In this document: in pieces, positions 15,575 to 18,191 of the stretch
Layout of the letters: each line of letters starts with the position of its first letter
Position numbering within the stretch: the first letter of the stretch is position 1
Source: CAYNUJ01 sp964621225
Lineage (GTDB): Bacteria > Bacteroidota > Ignavibacteria > Ignavibacteriales > Melioribacteraceae
DNA: 18,191 nt
Reading direction: 5' to 3'
Assembly (NCBI GenBank): GCA_964621225.1
Contig: CAZULK010000047.1
Span: 1 to 18,191, forward strand
The notes under the pieces: generated by a model
The model's input: only the letters and a program-made list of their open reading frames with translations
Told to the model about the DNA's origin: nothing
Database searches by the model: none
Program-made: the position numbers and the translations under genes

Positions 15575-17089
15575 TTAGTTGCTTTCATCTTCAGGCGGTC
15601 TTTCGTAGAGAATTGTCATCTCTTTATAAATTTGGGCAAGACCATCGGGAATCTGTTCCCAAGTAAATCTCCATTGCCAATTACCGTAAGGTCTGCCTGG
15701 AAAATTCATTCTGGCTTCGGTACCTAAATTAAGAATATCTTGCATCGGGATGACTACAGTATTTGCAACCGAGGAATAAGCCGCCTTAATAACTGCAAAT
15801 CTAATATCATTCCCGAAGTAATTCAAGTATTTTTGTGTCCACTCAAAAATACCACTCCCTTTCTGTTTCTCTTCTTCAAAGAAACCCCGGGTAGTATCAT
15901 TGTCGTGGGAACCGGAATAAACAACACAATTCCTAACATATCTATGAGGTAGAAAATTTTTGTCCCCGTTTTCACCGAAAGCAAATTGCATTATTTTCAT
16001 TCCGGGAAGATTATATTTATCTCTCAATTGGCGAACTTCATCTGTAATCACACCTAAATCTTCTGCAATAATCGGAAGATCACCGAATTCTTTTTTCAAC
16101 TCTGCAAAAAGTTTATCTCCCGGAGCCTTCACCCATCTTCCGGTTTCGGCAGTAGGTGCATCGCCGGGTATTTCCCAGAAAGCTTCCAAACCACGGAAAT
16201 GGTCAATTCTTACAATATCAACCAATTCAAATGTGGCGGATATTCTTTTTTTCCACCATGCAAAGTTGTTCTTTTCCATTTCTTCCCAACGGTAAAGGGG
16301 ATTCCCCCAAAGTTGACCGGTAGGGCTGAAGTAATCCGGCGGAACTCCTGCAACAGTTTCGAGAATTCCATCCTCATTAACGGTAAATAAATGCTTATTT
16401 GCCCAAAGGTCGGAAGAGTCGTAGGCAATAAAAATCGGTACGTCTCCTATAATCTTTATTCCTTTTGAATTTGCATAATCTCTTATACTATGCCACTGTT
16501 CAAAAAACAAGAACTGAATAAATTTTTGATACTCAATTCTATCTTTTAATTTCTCTTTCCAACTTTCAACTGCACCGGGTTTGCGGAAGGCAATTTCTTC
16601 ATCCCATTCTCTCCAAACCTTTCCGCCGTGGTGCTCTTTGCAAGCCATAAAAAGTGAATAATCTTCCAACCACTCCGAGTGCTTATTACAAAACTCTTCG
16701 AAGTTCTGATGCCATTCATGATGGTCATTCTTAAAATTATCAAAGGCCTTATTCAATAATCCCCATTTATATTCAATTACTCTTCCGTAATCAATTTTTA
16801 CGGGGTCAAATTCGGGAATATTCGCCAAATCTTCTTCGGAAAGAAAACCTTTCTCTTTTAAAAGATCGGGGCTAACCAAAAGGGGATTTCCGGCAAATGC
16901 CGAAAAACATTGATAAGGTGAATCACCATATCCCGTAGGCCCCAAAGGAAAAGTTTGCCAAACCCGTTGGCCGGCTTCAACCAAAAAATCAACAAAGCGG
17001 TAGGCATCGTGCCCCAAATCTCCTATTCCATATTTACCCGGTAGGGAAGTAGGATGGAGCAGTATGCCCGCATTTCTTTCGAATTCCAT
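15575..17089 (-). CDS. malQ: 4-alpha-glucanotransferase (amylomaltase, GH77)
   Basis: Cytoplasmic enzyme that transfers alpha-1,4-glucan segments between maltodextrins or to glucose, in glycogen or maltose metabolism. The 504 residues match the compact amylomaltase type (Thermus-like) and not the longer E. coli form. The N terminus has the family signature GILLHPTSLPGKYGIGDLG, followed by PLGPTGYGDSPYQCFSAFAG. Catalytic residues are visible: the nucleophile D296 in RIDHFRG, the acid/base E343 in AEDLG, and the stabiliser D396 in GSHDNDTT, in step with the known Thermus aquaticus triad. AAGGA precedes the ATG. The gene is followed by terB-like after 14 bp and is divergent from nhaC across 187 bp holding an FNR-type site. 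Confidence 0.96.
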   Translation of the reverse strand: MEFERNAGILLHPTSLPGKYGIGDLGHDAYRFVDFLVEAGQRVWQTFPLGPTGYGDSPYQCFSAFAGNPLLVSPDLLKEKGFLSEEDLANIPEFDPVKIDYGRVIEYKWGLLNKAFDNFKNDHHEWHQNFEEFCNKHSEWLEDYSLFMACKEHHGGKVWREWDEEIAFRKPGAVESWKEKLKDRIEYQKFIQFLFFEQWHSIRDYANSKGIKIIGDVPIFIAYDSSDLWANKHLFTVNEDGILETVAGVPPDYFSPTGQLWGNPLYRWEEMEKNNFAWWKKRISATFELVDIVRIDHFRGLEAFWEIPGDAPTAETGRWVKAPGDKLFAELKKEFGDLPIIAEDLGVITDEVRQLRDKYNLPGMKIMQFAFGENGDKNFLPHRYVRNCVVYSGSHDNDTTRGFFEEEKQKGSGIFEWTQKYLNYFGNDIRFAVIKAAYSSVANTVVIPMQDILNLGTEARMNFPGRPYGNWQWRFTWEQIPDGLAQIYKEMTILYERPPEDESN

Positions 17090-17186
17090 ATGCGTTCCTT
17101 ATGTATTAAACAGTAAAAAAGTCATTGGTAATAATACTAATTATTTTTGTGGCATTCAAAGAGGAAGGGAATTTTTAACCTTCTAA

Positions 17187-17200
17187 TTGATTTACATCAA
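17187..17200. promoter_or_regulatory. FNR/Crp-family palindrome TTGAT-N4-ATCAA
   Basis: The 14 bases TTGATTTACATCAA match the FNR consensus at all ten specified positions. The site lies between divergent malQ (start 17089) and nhaC (start 17277). Its centre is at 17193.5; at the classical -41.5 activator position, nhaC transcription would begin near 17235, where only a weak -10 (TTTTAT, 17223-17228) is seen. It could instead act on malQ. Which Crp/Fnr family member binds cannot be told from the site. The rest of 17090-17276 is AT-rich with no other recognised element. Confidence 0.6.
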
Positions 17201-17276
17201 CTTATATCCGGAATATTTTAAATTTTATTTTTTATATATTTAACATGATGATTATAAATTATCCTTTATCTGATTA

Positions 17277-18191
17277 TTGAAAAAAAATATACTAATACTG
17301 ATATTGCTAATACTTAGCGGAATTACAGTTTCCGCTCAAAAGGTTGAATTTCCTGAATTAATGCTTAGCGGCATTAAATCACGGCTAGTGATCAAAAACA
17401 TCCCTCAGAATGTAACCCAACTCACGGTTTTGATGAACGATTCCACACAACTTGCTGTGTTGAAAAAATCTGAAGACGGGACGGTGAATTATGAATTTGC
17501 AATGGCAGAATCGGGAAGATACGATTTTGTGATAAAGGAAATTAATTTCCGGAAAACAATAACAGTTTTGCCCGGTTGGGTCTCAATCATTCCTCCGCTA
17601 TTGGCAATACTTCTTGCACTTTTGGTAAGAGAAGTTGTAACATCATTATTGGCCGGAATTTACATAGGAGCATTGTTTATTTACCGGTTCGATCCATTGA
17701 CTTCCTTCTTGAGAATGACTGATACAATTATGTTAAACTCCTTGGCGGACAAGGACCATATAACAATCATTGTATTTACACTTCTTTTCGGGGGCTTGAT
17801 AGGAATAATAGCAAAGAACGGTGGAACTGTTGGCATCAGTAATTTAGTAATTAAATTTGCCAAGACTGCAAGGTCCGGACTCATTTCTTCGTGGGCAATG
17901 GGATTGTTTATTTTCTTCGATGATTATGCCAATTCATTGATCATCGGAAATATGATGCGTCCGATTACAGATAAACTAAGAATATCAAGGGAAAAATTAG
18001 CTTATATAGTTGATTCAACCGCAGCGCCGGTGGCAAGTTTAGTAATTATTTCTTCTTGGATCGGATTTGAAGTCGGATTAATTCAAGCAGGTTTAAATGT
18101 GGTTGGTTCAACCGATTCTGCATACGATATTTTTCTTCAAACAATAGTATATAGATTCTATCCAATTGCAGCTTTAGTATTTGTTTTCCTT
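17277..18191 (+). CDS. nhaC: NhaC-family Na+/H+ antiporter with N-terminal secreted domain, 3'-truncated
   Basis: Inner-membrane antiporter of the NhaC/ArsB-like superfamily, exchanging Na+ for H+. A 305-codon frame starts at TTG 17277 and is still open at the window end. Residues 1-20 (KKNILILILLILSGITVSA) are a signal peptide with likely cleavage before Q21. About 21-98 form an extracytoplasmic beta-rich segment. The membrane part begins near W101 (WVSIIPPLLAILLALLVREV). Family marks are GGLIGIIAKNGGT and FFDDYANSLIIGNMMRPITD, then DSTAAPVASLVIISSWIGFE. No ATG precedes the signal peptide in this frame and no Shine-Dalgarno sequence is seen; TTG is chosen because it is the only start that gives a complete signal peptide. 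A nearby ATG pair at 17245 is in another frame and stops at 17280. Symbol and ion specificity are family-level. Confidence 0.86.
   Translation, partial: MKKNILILILLILSGITVSAQKVEFPELMLSGIKSRLVIKNIPQNVTQLTVLMNDSTQLAVLKKSEDGTVNYEFAMAESGRYDFVIKEINFRKTITVLPGWVSIIPPLLAILLALLVREVVTSLLAGIYIGALFIYRFDPLTSFLRMTDTIMLNSLADKDHITIIVFTLLFGGLIGIIAKNGGTVGISNLVIKFAKTARSGLISSWAMGLFIFFDDYANSLIIGNMMRPITDKLRISREKLAYIVDSTAAPVASLVIISSWIGFEVGLIQAGLNVVGSTDSAYDIFLQTIVYRFYPIAALVFVFL

Noticed and set aside
17245..17280. ATG at 17245 as start of the antiporter gene
   Set aside because: It is in another frame and stops after 11 codons; joining it would require an unsupported frameshift.
1..18191. CRISPR array, tRNA or rRNA genes, phage or IS elements
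   Set aside because: No spaced repeats, cloverleaf, rRNA-like stretch, transposase or integrase is visible on either strand.

Overview
The window is a gene-dense, AT-rich piece of chromosome with mostly housekeeping genes and no phage, integron or IS material. The cell is Gram-negative: there is an outer-membrane beta-barrel candidate and a lipobox protein. Several surface proteins look like those of the Bacteroidota/Ignavibacteriota side of the FCB group, for example a signal peptide ending before Q, FnIII repeats and an NhaC with an extracytoplasmic front domain. I infer that group with moderate confidence only. A 100-N run flanked by an exact 55-bp duplication shows that this is a draft, probably metagenome-derived, assembly.

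Layout, left to right. (1) 1-1664 (+): transketolase, missing its 5' end. (2) 1665-1907: spacer with a 15-bp hairpin. (3) 1908-2349 (+): a toxin-antitoxin pair whose RelE-like toxin is interrupted by an in-frame TAA. (4) 2376-3145 (-): a YqaA/DedA-type membrane protein cut by a false scaffold gap; collapsing the duplication restores a complete 204-residue gene. (5) 3315-5141 (+): long-chain acyl-CoA synthetase with its own terminator. (6) 5269-7751 (+): copper chaperone plus Cu(I)-exporting P1B ATPase (copZ-copA). (7) 7918-8496 (+): ribosomal proteins L21 and L27, closed by a bidirectional terminator shared with the opposing mdh.

(8) 13955 down to 8543 (-): AI-2E family permease, FnIII lipoprotein, outer-membrane barrel candidate, RsbW-like ATPase/anti-sigma protein and malate dehydrogenase, all in one direction with short gaps or overlaps. 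(9) 14074-15057 (+): phosphate acetyltransferase, followed by a second bidirectional terminator. (10) 17089 down to 15090 (-): amylomaltase malQ and a TerB-like protein. (11) 17277 to the end (+): an NhaC-type Na+/H+ antiporter with a signal peptide and extra N-terminal domain, truncated by the window edge. A perfect FNR/Crp-type palindrome sits between the divergent malQ and nhaC.

Together the genes cover central carbon flow (transketolase, malate dehydrogenase, Pta, glucan transfer), fatty-acid activation, copper efflux and ion homeostasis. The least explained part is the lipoprotein/barrel pair at 9995-12888. I see no tRNA, rRNA or CRISPR, and no gene-free stretch longer than 300 bases.
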